Assembly (NCBI RefSeq): GCF_900016645.1
Contig: NZ_CDGJ01000019.1
DNA length: 64,000 nt
Reading direction: 5' to 3' (one strand)
From: Acididesulfobacillus acetoxydans
GTDB taxonomy: Bacteria; Bacillota; Desulfitobacteriia; Desulfitobacteriales; Desulfitobacteriaceae
Each line of letters opens with the position of its first letter. The first letter of the stretch is position 1. Positions 62,930 through 64,000 of the stretch are shown here, piece after piece. Under the pieces are notes generated by a model. That model did not search any database and was not told where the DNA came from. It worked only from the letters and a program-made list of their open reading frames with translations. Both the position numbers and the translations under genes were made by a program.

Positions 62930-63227
62930 TCCTTTCCAATTCTCTCATCCCCGCCGGCACTCGCAACCGCAGCGTATCGGTCCCTTCGTACTGCCTCGAT
63001 CAAAGCCTCCCTGCCGCAGACCCCTCGTGCCGTCTCGCTCACCCGGGCTGCCCCGGGCAGACCTCCGAATGTGTTCTGTATCGTTTGTCCGTCTCACGCT
63101 CATGCGGGCTGCCCCGGGCAAGCCCCTTCAGGCCGCCTCCCGCGGACCGTCTCCCCTATTGGGCGGCCTTGGGCCGGCTTGCTTACGGATGGCCTCCCAG
63201 CCGTCTGTCCGGCTTACGACCGCCGGC
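62930..63227. repeat. Degenerate repeats between pgk and tpiA
   Basis: CGTCTCGCTCACCCGGGCTG and CGTCTCACGCTCATGCGGGC, each followed by GCCCCGGGCA, recur about 70 bp apart, with further decayed pieces (CGTCTCCCCTATTGGGCGG, CCGTCTGTCCGGCTT). The stretch begins at the pgk stop. No gene seen. Confidence 0.6.
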
Positions 63228-64000
63228 TTAAGCCCGGTCCTTCAGAGCGGCGACACCCGGCAGGGTCTTCCCTTCCAGAAATTCCAGGGAAGCCCCGCCC
63301 CCGGTAGAGATATGCGTGATCCGATCGGCTACGCCCATTCTTCGCACGGCAGCGACCGAATCTCCTCCACCCACGATACTCAGGGCCGGACTCTCCGCAA
63401 CCGCCTGGGCCATTCGCTCAGTCCCCTTGGCAAAGGCGGGATTTTCGAATACCCCAAGAGGACCGTTCCAGACAATTGTTCTCGCTGGCGCCACCCGGGA
63501 GGCGAATCTCTCCGCACTCGCCGGTCCGATGTCCAAGGCCATCTCCTCCGCCGGGATGTCGCTGACGGCTACCGCCCGCGGAGTCGGAGTCACTCCTTCC
63601 CCGAGCCCGGGGGCCACCACGACATCTGTGGGCAGTTCAAGACTCACCCCTTTGGCCTTAGCCTTGGCCATCAGATCCTGCGCCAGAGGGACTTTGTCTT
63701 CTTCTAACAAGGATTTCCCCACAGAATACCCTTGGGCCCGCAGGAAAGTGTTGGCCATCCCCCCGCCGATGAGCAACACGTCGACCTTTGCCAGGAGGTT
63801 CTCAATCACGCCGATCTTGTCACTGACTTTCGCCCCGCCGATAATAGCCATAAAGGGGTGTTCCGGCGCCTCCAGAGCTTTCCCCATGACTTCAACCTCT
63901 TTTTGCATGAGAAAACCTGCGACCGCAGGTATGTAATGAGCAACCCCTTCCGTGGAGGCGTGGGCTCTGTGGGCGGTTCCAAAAGCGTCATTGACGTAGA
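63228..64000 (-). CDS. pgk: Phosphoglycerate kinase (partial, C-terminal part)
   Basis: About 257 residues are visible; the N-terminus lies beyond the window. YVNDAFGTAHRAHASTEGVA and HYIPAVAGFLMQKEV, then AIIGGAKVSDKIGVIENLL, LIGGGMANTFL, WNGPLGVFENPAFAKGT and SIVGGGDSVAAVRRMG form the hinge and nucleotide-binding lobe. It makes ATP from 1,3-bisphosphoglycerate. First visible gene of the glycolytic block; gap is probably upstream. Confidence 0.97.
   Translation of the reverse strand, partial: YVNDAFGTAHRAHASTEGVAHYIPAVAGFLMQKEVEVMGKALEAPEHPFMAIIGGAKVSDKIGVIENLLAKVDVLLIGGGMANTFLRAQGYSVGKSLLEEDKVPLAQDLMAKAKAKGVSLELPTDVVVAPGLGEGVTPTPRAVAVSDIPAEEMALDIGPASAERFASRVAPARTIVWNGPLGVFENPAFAKGTERMAQAVAESPALSIVGGGDSVAAVRRMGVADRITHISTGGGASLEFLEGKTLPGVAALKDRA

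Overview
The window is a GC-rich stretch from a spore-forming, anaerobic, Gram-positive bacterium. A class Clostridia member of the Peptococcaceae/Desulfitobacteriaceae type is the best guess, though no rRNA is present to prove it. Pointers are a gerB-gerA-gerC germination operon, a small Gly/Tyr-rich coat-like peptide, a YjcZ-like peptide, an LL-diaminopimelate aminotransferase, a hybrid cluster protein, a reverse rubrerythrin, T-box regulation, and a tmRNA encoding the tag ANDNYALAA.

Layout. (1) 1-15.7 kb, minus strand: a surface-polysaccharide locus. Reading along transcription it holds galU, two anchored proteins with low-complexity linkers, a WbpM/CapD-type dehydratase, the complete five-enzyme set expected to make UDP-2,3-diacetamido-2,3-dideoxy-mannuronate (wbpA, wbpB, wbpD, wbpI and wbpE equivalents), a Wzy/O-antigen-ligase-like polymerase and a GT4 glycosyltransferase cut by the window edge. 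(2) 15.8-25 kb: a small membrane protein, a chemoreceptor, clpP, and a serine unit (serC, serA, DUF1015) behind a tandem T-box leader, then a YkgJ-family protein. (3) 25-38 kb: hcp, dapL, two MFS exporters, a LysR regulator, a SulP transporter, a candidate type I toxin-antitoxin cassette, a PadR regulator with a palindromic operator overlapping its promoter, and a Fur-family/NicO-like metal unit. Remnants of Fic and ornithine cyclodeaminase genes lie between. (4) 38-50 kb: polysaccharide deacetylase, reverse rubrerythrin, the ger operon, a CBS protein and an orphan peptide-binding lipoprotein. (5) 50-56 kb: a patchwork of broken genes (GT2, ParM-like, DUF1064, serine recombinase), two AT-richer foreign-looking genes, the ssrA tmRNA, and a PadR/pentapeptide unit with an ABC-2 permease remnant. 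(6) 56-64 kb: the conserved smpB, HD protein, esterase, secG, eno, gpmI, tpiA, pgk block on the minus strand.

The most striking non-gene structure is twofold. Many intergenic gaps hold short tandem repeat arrays, each with its own unit (10, 11, 12, 14, 15, 25, about 54 and about 65 bp), often starting at or within a few dozen bases of a stop codon. In addition, a dispersed structured element (three near-complete copies, one deleted copy and partial ones) resembles the ends of an IS200/IS605 transposon without any transposase or tnpB gene. A separate, highly structured plus-strand segment at 11.64-11.96 kb looks like an orphan IscB-type (HEARO-like) RNA. Assignments rest on reading the sequence and recalled family knowledge; no database search was run.
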